A stretch of 64,000 nucleotides of DNA from Pseudaquidulcibacter sp041917055 (GTDB lineage: Bacteria > Pseudomonadota > Alphaproteobacteria > Caulobacterales > Aquidulcibacteraceae), in NCBI GenBank assembly GCA_041917055.1, contig JAYRYJ010000001.1, positions 434,001-498,000 of the forward strand. The letters are read 5' to 3'. Positions 52,583 through 61,891 of this stretch are shown here, one piece after another (the stretch's first letter is position 1; each line of letters opens with the position of its first letter). Under the pieces are notes generated by a model. That model was not told the DNA's origin. It saw only the letters and a list, made by a program, of their open reading frames with translations, and made no database searches. Position numbers and translations under genes: made by a program.

Positions 52583-54883
52583 GGATTGCAATTCTAACTC
52601 CGGCACATTCGCGCTTGATTTGGCTTCTACCGGTAAGTGGCAGGTGATTGTGAAAATCCCCGGCTCTTTTGAACCCATGCCAATCCAACCACCATGCATA
52701 TCAATAAGTTTTTTGACCAATACAAGGCTAAGGCCGCCGCGCTTTGCGACATCGGTGAACGCCTCAAATTCCATTGGTGCGCCCAAATGGTCAAAATTGT
52801 GATTCGGTGAGGAAACATAAAGCCTCAAACTACCTTCAAATTGCCGCGCCCCAACTATAATAGTATCGCCAGGCGATGCATTGCGTATGGCGTTTTCGAC
52901 CAAGTTGAACATTGCCTGCCTAAGTTTGAAGCTATCGGCGCGAATAATACCTGCGCCTTCATTCCTAACTTCAACATTGATTCTTGTATCGGCTGGTTTG
53001 GTTGCCGCCATTTCACGAATTTTTTCAAGAACGTCCGGTATATTGACCTCAGCTAATTCCAAAGGAACCTGTCCCGCATCTATAACGGCAAGGTTTAGTA
53101 GGTCATCAATCATGCTTTTTAAATGGCCCGATGCCTCATGCATTGATTCAATATAATTGCGCTGAAGTGGCATCAATTCTTCGGCAATGCCCGACAATAA
53201 TGCGTCGGCGTAGCCTGAAATCGTATTTAATGGCGTCCGCAAATGATATGATACTTTTTCCAAGAATGCGGATTTTAATTTATCGGCCTCTTGCAAAGCA
53301 AAGGCTTTGTCATTCAATACACTTTCCATTTGAATTTGCGCACTTACATCACGAAACACAACCAAGGTTGCACCATCCGGCAGGGGCCTTGTTAGCCAAT
53401 CGAGGACAATTTCATTCTTAAGCTTAATTTGCCCATTGGTTTCACGTCGCCCGGTGGGTGTTGGGTCACAAATGCGTGCGTTCAATTCATTCCAAAACTC
53501 CTCTGAATTATAGAGTTTTTCGGCACTTTTGTTGAATTCTTGGAAACTTAATCCCGATAATTCGCTGCCATTATCAATATCCCAAATTTGGCAAAAAGCG
53601 CTATTCGCAAGTGCCAAATGGCCGGACGATGTGAATACTCCTACGCCCTCTAGTAATCTGTCCAAAGTGGCATTCGACACTTCGATTTGGGTTTTATATT
53701 TCGCTTGAAGAATGGTTTTGTCGGAAATATCTTCAAACAAAATCAAAAGGCCACCATTTGGTTGTCTTTGGCGCATAATTCGCAAAACACGCCCGTCGCG
53801 CAAAGACCAAACCTCATCGGGGATTGGCGTATTTGCTAAATAGTAAGCGATTTCGTCATTTCGCCATTGCAAATAATCTTTGGGAATTGAAAGCCATGAT
53901 TTTGAGCGCAGCCTATCGAGCCATTCCTCATGACTAGGTTTTTCCAAAACCCACGTTTCTTCAAGGCCCCAAAGTTTCAAAAATGCATTATTATAGGTCT
54001 GCAAATTTCGTCTATTGTCGAAAACCACCACCGCGTCATTAAGGCCGTTTAAGACCTCAAGATGGGCTTTTGCTTCGCGTTTTAGAAATTCTTGCGCTTG
54101 AAATTCATCATTTATGTCAAAAGCAATTCCCATTGTTCCGTCAAAGGCCGGCGCGCAAAAAACCCGCATCATACGACGGTCGCCATTAATTGAAATTGCG
54201 CGTGTGTCGATTGTGGTTTGGCCTTTTAATGCCGATTGCACCTCAAGCTGCGCCTTCATATCAAAACGCGCATTGGCATCTATGGCCTCGTCCAAATTAT
54301 TGTATTCAACCGCATGCAAGAATGCGCGATTTCCCCAGACCAGATTGCCCGAATTATCGTTTTTCCAAATCGGGGTTTCAAAATTACTTGTTCCACGCGC
54401 ACCATAATTTGTCGGTGCGATTTTCAACATTAAACATGCACGCGAGCCAAAGACAAAACCCTCGATTTCAATCGCGCGCGACATGGTTTCAAAGGCAATG
54501 CCACGCGTGCGTAATTGATTGACTTTTTCACATAAAACCGCATCACCGTCGCAAAGTGTCTTAAAAATCTCTTGAGATTCACATTTTAAAACAGATTGAA
54601 TTTTTGCCCTTATCTTGTCATCACCGACAATTTGCGGCGCGATACTACTATCTGTCGCGTCATCGTCATCAGGCCATATTAAACATACCTGTCCGGAGTT
54701 TTTAAATACCTCACGGCTTAAATTGGCATCAGTATCGGTTTTATCAATTATTTGCGGCTTTCGCGTTAATTTTGCAATCGCAAAACCAATTAACAGCCCC
54801 AATAAACCACCAAGCCCCAATAAATACCCAAAATTGGGATTGGCAGCAAAAACCTCACTAATTCGCGCAAACAAAACCATCAA
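52580..54883 (-). CDS. divL: DivL-type PAS sensor pseudokinase (Tyr in place of catalytic His)
   Basis: Cell-cycle regulator; in Caulobacter DivL binds DivK and controls CckA and so CtrA. It has 767 residues: one N-terminal membrane helix (about 17-38), several PAS-like regions (about 120-500), then HisKA and HATPase domains. In the H-box the sequence is VSYHLRTPL, so Tyr546 replaces the phospho-accepting His, the hallmark of DivL (Tyr550 in the 769-residue Caulobacter protein). The N-box NLVENAIRNAS is kept. The position beside ahcY, tsaE, amgK and murU fits. ATG 54880 is an alternative start. Confidence 0.9.
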   Translation of the reverse strand: MMVLFARISEVFAANPNFGYLLGLGGLLGLLIGFAIAKLTRKPQIIDKTDTDANLSREVFKNSGQVCLIWPDDDDATDSSIAPQIVGDDKIRAKIQSVLKCESQEIFKTLCDGDAVLCEKVNQLRTRGIAFETMSRAIEIEGFVFGSRACLMLKIAPTNYGARGTSNFETPIWKNDNSGNLVWGNRAFLHAVEYNNLDEAIDANARFDMKAQLEVQSALKGQTTIDTRAISINGDRRMMRVFCAPAFDGTMGIAFDINDEFQAQEFLKREAKAHLEVLNGLNDAVVVFDNRRNLQTYNNAFLKLWGLEETWVLEKPSHEEWLDRLRSKSWLSIPKDYLQWRNDEIAYYLANTPIPDEVWSLRDGRVLRIMRQRQPNGGLLILFEDISDKTILQAKYKTQIEVSNATLDRLLEGVGVFTSSGHLALANSAFCQIWDIDNGSELSGLSFQEFNKSAEKLYNSEEFWNELNARICDPTPTGRRETNGQIKLKNEIVLDWLTRPLPDGATLVVFRDVSAQIQMESVLNDKAFALQEADKLKSAFLEKVSYHLRTPLNTISGYADALLSGIAEELMPLQRNYIESMHEASGHLKSMIDDLLNLAVIDAGQVPLELAEVNIPDVLEKIREMAATKPADTRINVEVRNEGAGIIRADSFKLRQAMFNLVENAIRNASPGDTIIVGARQFEGSLRLYVSSPNHNFDHLGAPMEFEAFTDVAKRGGLSLVLVKKLIDMHGGWIGMGSKEPGIFTITCHLPVEAKSSANVPELELQS

Positions 54884-55008
54884 AAAACCATATCACAATC
54901 AATATTCGTTTAATATCCGATACGGTTAATAAAGGGGAAATAGGGGTGATAAATTAAAGGCAAAAGCCAATCAGACAATTTATTTTATGGCGGATTTGTA
55001 TGACAGCT

Positions 55009-55542
55009 TCACTTTCTTGTTAGAAGAAATTCGTCGAGCATTTTTGCTACTCGACTTCCAAGGCGTTTATCGCCCAATTCCATTTTGAGAAAGGAATAAT
55101 CAATTTCGCGAAAGAATTTATGCCCAAAACCCATGTTGTGGCGTGCAATATCATATCCATTTGAAAGAAAGTCGGCAAATTTTACGGTTTGTGCTTTTGA
55201 GGAAATACCCCACAATCTTTCAGCCTCTAGTCTTTTGCGAACATTGCGATTAAATTGAGGGAAGGCATCTGGCGTATAAACATCGGTCAGTTCTTGCACT
55301 AAATCGGCAATCTCTAAGCCAAATTCTGTGACTATATCCGCATAACTTGTCGCCGTATCTTCTATTGTATCGTGCAATAAAGCTGCGCATTGAGATGCTT
55401 CGCACGCCCCAATTTCCGCAACCAGCTCTTTTACTTCTAAGAGATGGGTAAAATATGGAAGGCCGCTATACATACGCAATTGAGACGCATGGGCAAGGCG
55501 GGCATATTCCTCAGCTTTCTTAACAATATTCGACACTTTCAT
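55009..55542 (-). CDS. HD-domain small alarmone hydrolase-like protein (MESH1/SpoT HD type)
   Basis: A 177-residue stand-alone HD domain resembling the (p)ppGpp hydrolase part of SpoT. Motifs: ARLAHASQLRMYSGLPYFTH, the metal site HDTIEDT, and KFADFLSN in the place of the usual KLADRLHN. No synthetase, TGS or ACT domain is present. Hydrolysis of (p)ppGpp is the family-based guess; another nucleotide is possible. It lies between divL and the ahcY terminator. Confidence 0.78.
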   Translation of the reverse strand: MKVSNIVKKAEEYARLAHASQLRMYSGLPYFTHLLEVKELVAEIGACEASQCAALLHDTIEDTATSYADIVTEFGLEIADLVQELTDVYTPDAFPQFNRNVRKRLEAERLWGISSKAQTVKFADFLSNGYDIARHNMGFGHKFFREIDYSFLKMELGDKRLGSRVAKMLDEFLLTRK

Positions 55543-55571
55543 TTTTTAGAATGCTTACAAATCCCAAGCAA

Positions 55572-55600
55572 ACAAAAAAAGCGGGGACTTGCCCCGCTTT
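55572..55600 (-). terminator. Rho-independent terminator of ahcY
   Basis: On the minus strand AAAGCGGGG and CCCCGCTTT form a stem across a five-base loop and run into TTTTTTTGTTTGC. It starts 23 bases after the ahcY stop. Confidence 0.9.
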
Positions 55601-55622
55601 AAAGAATTTGATTTGCAAAAAA

Positions 55623-57014
55623 TTAATAACGATAATGATCGGCTTTGAATGGGCCTGATTTTGGAACATCGATATAATTTGCTTGTTCGTCGCTCATGAC
55701 AGTTAGGGTTGCGCCAACTTTTGCGAGGTGAAGTTTTGCGACTTTCTCGTCCAAAGTTTTTGGCAAAACATAGACTTTGTTTTCATAAGACGCCAAATTG
55801 GTATGAAGTTCAATTTGCGCCAAAGTCTGGTTGGTGAAAGACGCCGACATAACGAAAGATGGGTGGCCTGTCGCATTGCCAAGGTTTACAAGGCGGCCTT
55901 CGGAAAGGAGGATAATGCGTTTGCCGTCGGCGAATTCGATTTCATCGACTTGTGGCTTAACATTTGACCATTTGTAATTACGCAATGCTGCAACTTGGAT
56001 TTCAGAATCGAAGTGACCAATATTGCAAACAATTGCGCGATCTTTCATGGCGCGCATGTGATCAACCGTGATAACGTCTTTATTACCGGTCGCAGTAACG
56101 AAAATATCGGCGCGCGGGGCGGCTTGATCCATTGTTACGACTTCATAACCTTCCATTGCGGCTTGAAGCGCGCAAATCGGGTCGATTTCTGAAATCATAA
56201 CGCGGCAACCTGCATTGCGAAGTGAAGCAGCAGAGCCTTTGCCAACGTCACCAAAACCGCAAACCATGGCGATTTTGCCGGCCATCATAACGTCTGTTCC
56301 ACGGCGAATACCGTCAACCAAAGATTCTTTGCAACCGTATAGATTGTCAAATTTTGATTTGGTCACGCTGTCATTTACGTTAATGCCAGGGAATGGAAGG
56401 TCGCCGCGCTCTGCCATTTGGTAAAGTCTATGAACGCCGGTGGTGGTTTCTTCGGAAACGCCTTTGATTGCGTCGCGAATTGCCGAATAAAAGCCCGGTT
56501 TTTCTACCAAATAGCGTTTCATAACCGCAAACAAAGCCTCTTCTTCTTCGTTTTGCGGGTTGGCAATAACAGAGGCATCTTTTTCAGCCTTAGGGCCAAG
56601 AACGCAAAGAAGGGTTGCGTCGCCGCCATCGTCAAGAATTAGATTAGGATAACCGCCATCATGCCATTCAAAGATTTTATGAACATATTCCCAATATTCC
56701 AAAAGGGTTTCGCCTTTTTTGGCAAAAACCGGAACGCCTGCAGCGGCAATCGCTGCGGCTGCTTGGTCTTGGGTCGAATAGATGTTGCAAGACGCCCATT
56801 GAACATCAGCACCCAACGCAGTCAAAGTCTCAATCAAAACTGCAGTTTGGATTGTCATATGAAGGCAACCCGCGATGCGTGCGCCTTTCAAAACTTGTTT
56901 TGGGCCGTATTCTTCACGGGTCGCCATAAGGCCAGGCATTTCGATTTCGGCAATTTGAATTTCTTTACGACCCCATTCAGCAAGGCCGATGTCAGCAACA
57001 ATAGAATTTGTCAT
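55623..57014 (-). CDS. ahcY: S-adenosylhomocysteine hydrolase
   Basis: Splits S-adenosylhomocysteine to adenosine and homocysteine in the methyl cycle, 463 residues. GCLHMTIQTAVLIETL is the substrate region, GFGDVGKGSA the NAD-binding loop, and the C-terminal KADHYRY is the family end. Length fits bacterial enzymes with the 40-residue insertion. A dyad at 57057 lies 43 bases upstream of the ATG. Confidence 0.97.
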   Translation of the reverse strand: MTNSIVADIGLAEWGRKEIQIAEIEMPGLMATREEYGPKQVLKGARIAGCLHMTIQTAVLIETLTALGADVQWASCNIYSTQDQAAAAIAAAGVPVFAKKGETLLEYWEYVHKIFEWHDGGYPNLILDDGGDATLLCVLGPKAEKDASVIANPQNEEEEALFAVMKRYLVEKPGFYSAIRDAIKGVSEETTTGVHRLYQMAERGDLPFPGINVNDSVTKSKFDNLYGCKESLVDGIRRGTDVMMAGKIAMVCGFGDVGKGSAASLRNAGCRVMISEIDPICALQAAMEGYEVVTMDQAAPRADIFVTATGNKDVITVDHMRAMKDRAIVCNIGHFDSEIQVAALRNYKWSNVKPQVDEIEFADGKRIILLSEGRLVNLGNATGHPSFVMSASFTNQTLAQIELHTNLASYENKVYVLPKTLDEKVAKLHLAKVGATLTVMSDEQANYIDVPKSGPFKADHYRY

Positions 57015-57056
57015 GTAATATCCCTAAACGCAAAACAGTTTGCGCAATGATATAAA

Positions 57057-57078
57057 CATATAAACAAGTCTTTATATG
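57057..57078. promoter_or_regulatory. Dyad between ahcY and tsaE
   Basis: CATATAAA (57057-57064) and TTTATATG (57071-57078) are perfect inverted repeats with a six-base spacer. It lies in the 137-base divergent promoter region. A regulator of methionine or SAH metabolism may bind here; none is encoded nearby. Confidence 0.4.
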
Positions 57079-57151
57079 ATTGCAATGGAATATGATTGCT
57101 TGTGTGAATAAAATTGTGGTTTTGCGGGTTTTTGCTTGCTATCTCGATACT

Positions 57152-57625
57152 ATGAATGGCTTTTCTTTCCCGCTTGCAAATGAATTAGAAACCAATAATT
57201 TGGGGGCGGCGCTTTCTAAATTCGCCCGGATTGGCGATTTTTTTGCGTTATACGGTGATTTGGGGGCGGGCAAGACTACTTTTGCGCGCGGCATTATTGG
57301 CGCACTTTGCCACGAAAATGAAGTCCCAAGTCCGACTTTCACAATTTTGCAAACTTATGAAAGCCATGAGGGGGCAGTCTGGCATTTTGACCTTTATCGC
57401 CTCAAATCGCCGGGGGAAGTTTATGAATTGGGGTGGGAAGAAATCCAAAACGCCATTTGTTTAGTGGAATGGCCACAAATGGCGGGCGCGCTTTTGCCAT
57501 CTAATCGCATCGAAATAAGGCTTGAATTCATTGCAGCGGGGCGAATTGCCAATATTTCTATATTTGGTAATGGGGATTTCACACAATATTGGCAAAAATG
57601 TCTTGAAAGCATCAATAATGATTGA
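57152..57625 (+). CDS. tsaE: tRNA threonylcarbamoyladenosine biosynthesis ATPase TsaE
   Basis: ATPase subunit for t6A37 tRNA modification, 157 residues from ATG 57152 (MNGFSFPLANE). Walker A LGAGKTTFARGI, then SPTFTILQTYE and HFDLYRL with the family Asp, and EWPQ. Earlier in-frame starts back to 57080 enter the ahcY promoter region. The 3' end overlaps amgK by eight bases. Confidence 0.93.
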   Translation: MNGFSFPLANELETNNLGAALSKFARIGDFFALYGDLGAGKTTFARGIIGALCHENEVPSPTFTILQTYESHEGAVWHFDLYRLKSPGEVYELGWEEIQNAICLVEWPQMAGALLPSNRIEIRLEFIAAGRIANISIFGNGDFTQYWQKCLESINND

Positions 57626-58706
57626 TTTTGAAACCGCTATCCTAAATCAAATAGAGAAAGCCGGAATGACGGGGGCAAATCGCATTAAAATGATGGATGA
57701 TGCCTCGACCCGTTCTTATGAAAGATTGGAATGCAATGGCAGGCGCGCGATATTAATGAAAGCGCCAAAGGGCAATGAAGACCCGCCTTGCCCTATTGAT
57801 GCCGACAATGAACAACGCCTTGAACTTGGCTGGAATGCTGCATCGCGCCTTGCATCATCAAGGGTCGAAGCATTTGTGGCAATTGCGGATTTCTTGCGGA
57901 AAAATGGTTTTTCAACGCCTGAAATATACGCTTCTGACTGCGAAAATGGTGTCGCAATTATTGAGGATTTGGGAAATGATTTATATGCCGAAATTCTAAA
58001 AATCGACCCGCAAAAAGAAAACGCGCTTTATACCGAAGCCGGATTATTATTGGCGAAATTGCATGATGCCGAAATTCCAAAACTATTGGATAGCCCGATA
58101 GAACCTTGGCCGATTTTGGATTTTGATGCTTTGGCATTGTCGGTAAATATTGATTTATTTGTCAATTGGGTTCCAAAATTCCTGGGTCTTGAAGACTATT
58201 CCCAAGAGGCATTGGCGGCATGGGCGGAAATTCGTTCTAATCTTGTCGGGCAAATATTAACACACCCGCGCGCTTTTACATTGCGCGACTATCACGCCGA
58301 AAATATGCTTTGGCTGCCTGAACGTGACGGTTTGGCGCGCATTGGGCTTTTGGATTTTCAAGATGCGGTTCTGGGTTATCGCGCGTGGGATTTTTCTATG
58401 CTTTTGCATGATGCACGCCGCGATGTTTCCAAAAATGCGCATGAAGCAGCGATTAAGGCCTATGTGAATGCCAATGGTTTTGACGAGGCGCAATTGCGCA
58501 ATGAAATCGATTTGCAGGGTGCTGCGAATATTTTGCGCATTATCGGCATTTTTTCACGCCTTGTTTATCGTGACAAAAAAGAAAAATATCGCGCCTTTAT
58601 GCCGCGAATGGTCGGTCATCTAAATGCGGTTTTGCAAAATCCCGCACTTTCGCGCCTAAAAAATTGGATTGATGAATTTGCACCTATTAGGGAATTGACC
58701 GCCTAA
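57618..58706 (+). CDS. amgK: N-acetylmuramate/N-acetylglucosamine anomeric kinase AmgK
   Basis: Aminoglycoside-phosphotransferase-fold sugar kinase of 362 residues that phosphorylates C1 of MurNAc or GlcNAc in peptidoglycan recycling. LRDYHAENMLW is the catalytic loop with Asp, and LLDFQDAVLGYRAWD holds the metal-binding Asp. ATG 57618 overlaps the tsaE end. The direct neighbour murU, encoding the next enzyme of the same pathway, supports the assignment. Confidence 0.9.
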   Translation: MIDFETAILNQIEKAGMTGANRIKMMDDASTRSYERLECNGRRAILMKAPKGNEDPPCPIDADNEQRLELGWNAASRLASSRVEAFVAIADFLRKNGFSTPEIYASDCENGVAIIEDLGNDLYAEILKIDPQKENALYTEAGLLLAKLHDAEIPKLLDSPIEPWPILDFDALALSVNIDLFVNWVPKFLGLEDYSQEALAAWAEIRSNLVGQILTHPRAFTLRDYHAENMLWLPERDGLARIGLLDFQDAVLGYRAWDFSMLLHDARRDVSKNAHEAAIKAYVNANGFDEAQLRNEIDLQGAANILRIIGIFSRLVYRDKKEKYRAFMPRMVGHLNAVLQNPALSRLKNWIDEFAPIRELTA

Positions 58707-59443
58707 TGTTCAAAACCGGAAAACCCCGCGCAATTGTGTTTGCCGCAGGCCTTGGCACAAGAATGCGTCCCCTAACCAATGATAGGCCAAAAGCCTTAGT
58801 TGAAGTTGCGGGTCGAACTTTAATCGATCACATGCTCGATAGATTAGAAGAAGCAGGCGTTTACAAGGTTGTGGTCAATACTTTCCATTTTGCACAAAAA
58901 TTGGTGGACCATTTGCAACATCGCGAAGGCCGAAACCCGATAATTCTTTTCTCTCGTGAAGATGAATTGGGTGAACCGTTGGAAACCCAAGGCGGCTTAA
59001 TAAAAGCTATGCCACAAATGGGTGAAGGAATAATCTTAACTTGTAATGCCGATGCGATTTGGTTTGATGAAACCGCGATTTCGCGCGCTATTAATGCTTA
59101 TGATCCGGTGAAAATGGATGGGCTTTTATTGCTCGCAAAAATGGAAAATGCGGTTGGATTTGATGGTGCCGGTGACTTTTTTATGAATGAATCCGGGCAA
59201 TTGACCCATCGTGGTGATAAAGAAAGCGCACCTTTCGCCTATGCAGGCGTGCAAATAACACGCACTGAACTTTTTAAAGACAAGCCTTTGGAAAAGAAAA
59301 GTCTTGCTAAGACCTGGTTCAATGAATGGATACCACGCGGCAGACTATATGGCATTGTTCTAGATGGCCCATGGCTTCACGTCGGCGACCCAAGTGCACG
59401 CGATGAGGCGGAAAAAATCATTTTGGCGAAAGATGCAATCTAA
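58706..59443 (+). CDS. murU: N-acetylmuramate alpha-1-phosphate uridylyltransferase MurU
   Basis: Nucleotidyltransferase of 245 residues that makes UDP-MurNAc from the AmgK product. The signature is VFAAGLGTRMRPLTNDRPKA; later LTCNADAIWF carries the metal-binding Asp. ATG overlaps the amgK stop (TAATG). tsaE-amgK-murU is a typical alphaproteobacterial order, usually followed by addBA, which is not here. Confidence 0.9.
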   Translation: MFKTGKPRAIVFAAGLGTRMRPLTNDRPKALVEVAGRTLIDHMLDRLEEAGVYKVVVNTFHFAQKLVDHLQHREGRNPIILFSREDELGEPLETQGGLIKAMPQMGEGIILTCNADAIWFDETAISRAINAYDPVKMDGLLLLAKMENAVGFDGAGDFFMNESGQLTHRGDKESAPFAYAGVQITRTELFKDKPLEKKSLAKTWFNEWIPRGRLYGIVLDGPWLHVGDPSARDEAEKIILAKDAI

Positions 59444-59502
59444 CCAATTTATAGCTGGTTGAAAATTTACATCCAGCCACATTTTGAATTTTCGCGGTTT
59501 AA

Positions 59503-60948
59503 TCAAATAATTTCCGGCGATCCTGCAAAAGTTCGGTATAGTGCAATTGCCGCGTCCGAAAAGGCCGCCTGAGCGGATAGTCTTTGTTGCCGTGCTTGAG
59601 AATAATCACGCTCGGCTTCCACATGGTCCTTCATGGCAATCAATCCGACCTCAAGCGACTTTTGCGCAGCTTTAAGGCGGGTATCGGCGGATTCTTCGGC
59701 GGCCATTGCCGCGTCCAATCTGTCTTTGGCGAAGACATAAGATGACAAAGCCTGTTGCCCCTCGGCAAGTGCCAAAATAACTGAATTTTTATAGCCTAAG
59801 AGCGCAGTATCAAAGCGCGCCTTTGCCTGCCCTAGAGCGGCACTTCTTTGACCAAAATCAAACAAAGGCAAAGAAATCGATGGGCTTAGAACGCCCCGCG
59901 TAATTGATTGCGCCAAAGGATTGCCGCTTAATGCCGCCAAAGCACTGATAGTGCCGCCGATTGAAACGCGTGGAAAGAAATCTGATTTTGCAATTCCAAC
60001 TGCCGCACCCATCAAAATCGCATTCTGTTCAGCCTGACGCACATCAGGGCGACGGCGAATATAATCGGCAGGAATTTCTGAAATTTTCGGAATTGAATAA
60101 TTGAAAGAATAATTATCAATTGGTGCAAGCATTGCATCAAGTGCACCAGGATTTTCACCGCGCAAAATTGCAACCCGATTAAGGCCCGCACGAACCATTA
60201 ATTTTGCGTCCGGCAATTGCGCGCCAATTGCGGCCCAATTCGATTGCGCAAATGATGCGTCGGATTTTGAAATAAGGCCGACACGCAATCTTTCATTTGC
60301 CACGTCCAAAAGCGTTTTTGCGCGCGCATAATCTTGCTCAAGATAGGCAAGGCGGGTTTGGGCAGTTCTTAAATCTATATAAGCAGCCGCCAAATCGGCG
60401 ATCAGGGCGATTTTCGCCGCCTCCAAACCGATTTCGGCATTGGCGACATTGGCTTTTGCGCCTTCTAGGGAATTTGGCAATCGCCCGAATAATGGCAATT
60501 CCCAACTAGCAGCCAAAACACCGGTTCCGGTGGTTTGGGTTTTTTCGTCACCACCAGTATTAGCGTTTGTTAGTTCTGGGCCATCAATCGCGGTGGTTTT
60601 GTTGGCGCTATATGAAATATCAAGGCGTGGCGCAAAGCCCGCAATTGTCGCGCGACCTTGATTGCGTGCCTCTTTAAGGCGCGCCTCAGCAAGTTTTAAG
60701 GAAATTGATTCGCTTTGTGCATCTTGCACAAGTTTTACCAAGGTTTCATCGGCAAAATTTCGCCACCATTCGACATTATTGGCTTGGGGCGCATTTGGTG
60801 TTTCTCGAAATTCATCAATCGAAATTTTTGGTGATTCTATCTCTTTAACTGGATTTACAATTGAACCCGCGAATTTCGGCGCACCCGCACACGCGCTCAA
60901 AGCCAAAAGAGAAACCAATCCGATTGCCGAAAAATTCTGTATTTTCAT
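59503..60948 (-). CDS. NodT/TolC-family outer membrane efflux lipoprotein
   Basis: Outer-membrane channel of an RND efflux system, 481 residues. A signal peptide ends in the lipobox LSAC. The two repeats of the outer membrane factor fold are visible, with AYIDLRTAQTRLAYLEQ in the helical barrel and IPADYIRRRPDVRQAEQ between repeats. ATG 60948 has AGGCAG upstream; the in-frame opening to 61032 is not needed. It is divergent from the tetR-adaptor-pump genes and shares their control region. Confidence 0.9.
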   Translation of the reverse strand: MKIQNFSAIGLVSLLALSACAGAPKFAGSIVNPVKEIESPKISIDEFRETPNAPQANNVEWWRNFADETLVKLVQDAQSESISLKLAEARLKEARNQGRATIAGFAPRLDISYSANKTTAIDGPELTNANTGGDEKTQTTGTGVLAASWELPLFGRLPNSLEGAKANVANAEIGLEAAKIALIADLAAAYIDLRTAQTRLAYLEQDYARAKTLLDVANERLRVGLISKSDASFAQSNWAAIGAQLPDAKLMVRAGLNRVAILRGENPGALDAMLAPIDNYSFNYSIPKISEIPADYIRRRPDVRQAEQNAILMGAAVGIAKSDFFPRVSIGGTISALAALSGNPLAQSITRGVLSPSISLPLFDFGQRSAALGQAKARFDTALLGYKNSVILALAEGQQALSSYVFAKDRLDAAMAAEESADTRLKAAQKSLEVGLIAMKDHVEAERDYSQARQQRLSAQAAFSDAAIALYRTFAGSPEII

Positions 60949-61181
60949 AATTCTGCCTGATGAATAATTGTGTCCGACCACTTTATATGCCTCTTTTTTA
61001 ACGAAATCCCTTGAAATGCGAAAAATTAACACAATTTAATTCGCATAAAACCAAAACTCAAACTAACGCGTATAAGAGTGAGGTTTGCGAATCACGGATA
61101 ATTAATCCGCTATTTTATATGCTTTTTTCGTATTTCCTTCAAAAAAATCCCTTGACCAAAAAGCGAGAACATAATAATGCG

Positions 61182-61195
61182 AACGAACGTTCGTT
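61182..61195. promoter_or_regulatory. Probable TetR-family operator
   Basis: AACGAACGTTCGTT is a perfect 14-base palindrome in the 265-base divergent region, 18 bases before the tetR start. Its form is like that of known operators of TetR repressors of efflux pumps, so autoregulation and control of both directions are likely. Confidence 0.7.
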
Positions 61196-61213
61196 TTTTT
61201 AATAGGGGCAAAC

Positions 61214-61891
61214 TTGCGCACAGTCAACCCACAGAAAGTAGAAATCCGCAAAAAAGAAATTCTCGAAGCTGCAAGATATTGTTTTGAGAAAAGCGGATTT
61301 CACGCCACGACAATGGCGGAAATTTGCGCACGCGCCCAAATAAGCCCCGGCGCGCTTTATCGTTATTTTTCATCAAAAGAAGAAATAATCGGTGCCATGT
61401 GTGATGAACAGCATTTTCGCGCTTTAAGCATTCTGCGCGGCACAAATGAAAGAATTGAAACCCGCGAAGATTTTGCACGCGGCACGTTTGAAATTGTTTC
61501 AAATCTTGTCGCGGCCTATTGCAACAAAGAACACGGCGCGATGGCGGCTGAATTAATCGCTGAGGCGATGAGAAATCCACTTTTCGCGCAATGCGCAGCG
61601 GGTTCTTATGCAACTTATATGAATGAATTGAAATCACTGCTTGAAAGCGGTCAAAAAATCGGCGCCATCGATAATAATGCGGATTTAGACGAAATGGCGG
61701 GAATCTTAATGGCGACCGTCGATGGCATGGTTTTGCGCGCCGGATTTTGCAATGATTTAGACCAAGCAACAATCACAAAATGGCTTTTAGGCGTAATTGG
61801 TCGCTATGGCGATTATGAATTAATCACAAATTCAAATGTTTTAAAATTGCCCAATGCAAAATTGGGGGAGACTGGTAATGACGAAAAATAG
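61214..61891 (+). CDS. TetR/AcrR-family transcriptional repressor
   Basis: Repressor of 225 residues. The HTH is MAEICARAQISPGALYRYF with FSSKEEIIGAM after it, at about residues 35-60; the C-terminal ligand domain is of the AcrR C-terminal type. The start is TTG 61214 with AGGGGC upstream. It overlaps the adaptor gene by 14 bases, so it is made together with the pump it should control. Confidence 0.9.
   Translation: MRTVNPQKVEIRKKEILEAARYCFEKSGFHATTMAEICARAQISPGALYRYFSSKEEIIGAMCDEQHFRALSILRGTNERIETREDFARGTFEIVSNLVAAYCNKEHGAMAAELIAEAMRNPLFAQCAAGSYATYMNELKSLLESGQKIGAIDNNADLDEMAGILMATVDGMVLRAGFCNDLDQATITKWLLGVIGRYGDYELITNSNVLKLPNAKLGETGNDEK

Noticed and set aside
54884..54960. CtrA site (TTAA-N7-TTAA) upstream of divL
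   Set aside because: Two TTAA blocks are present but 12 bases apart, not seven.
57015..57080. SAM or SAH riboswitch before ahcY
   Set aside because: The 5' region is too short and shows only an inverted repeat at 57057, not the pseudoknot or conserved core of a known class.
61224..61772. 182-codon minus-strand frame opposite tetR
   Set aside because: Antisense to a complete TetR HTH and ligand domain; no supporting motif.
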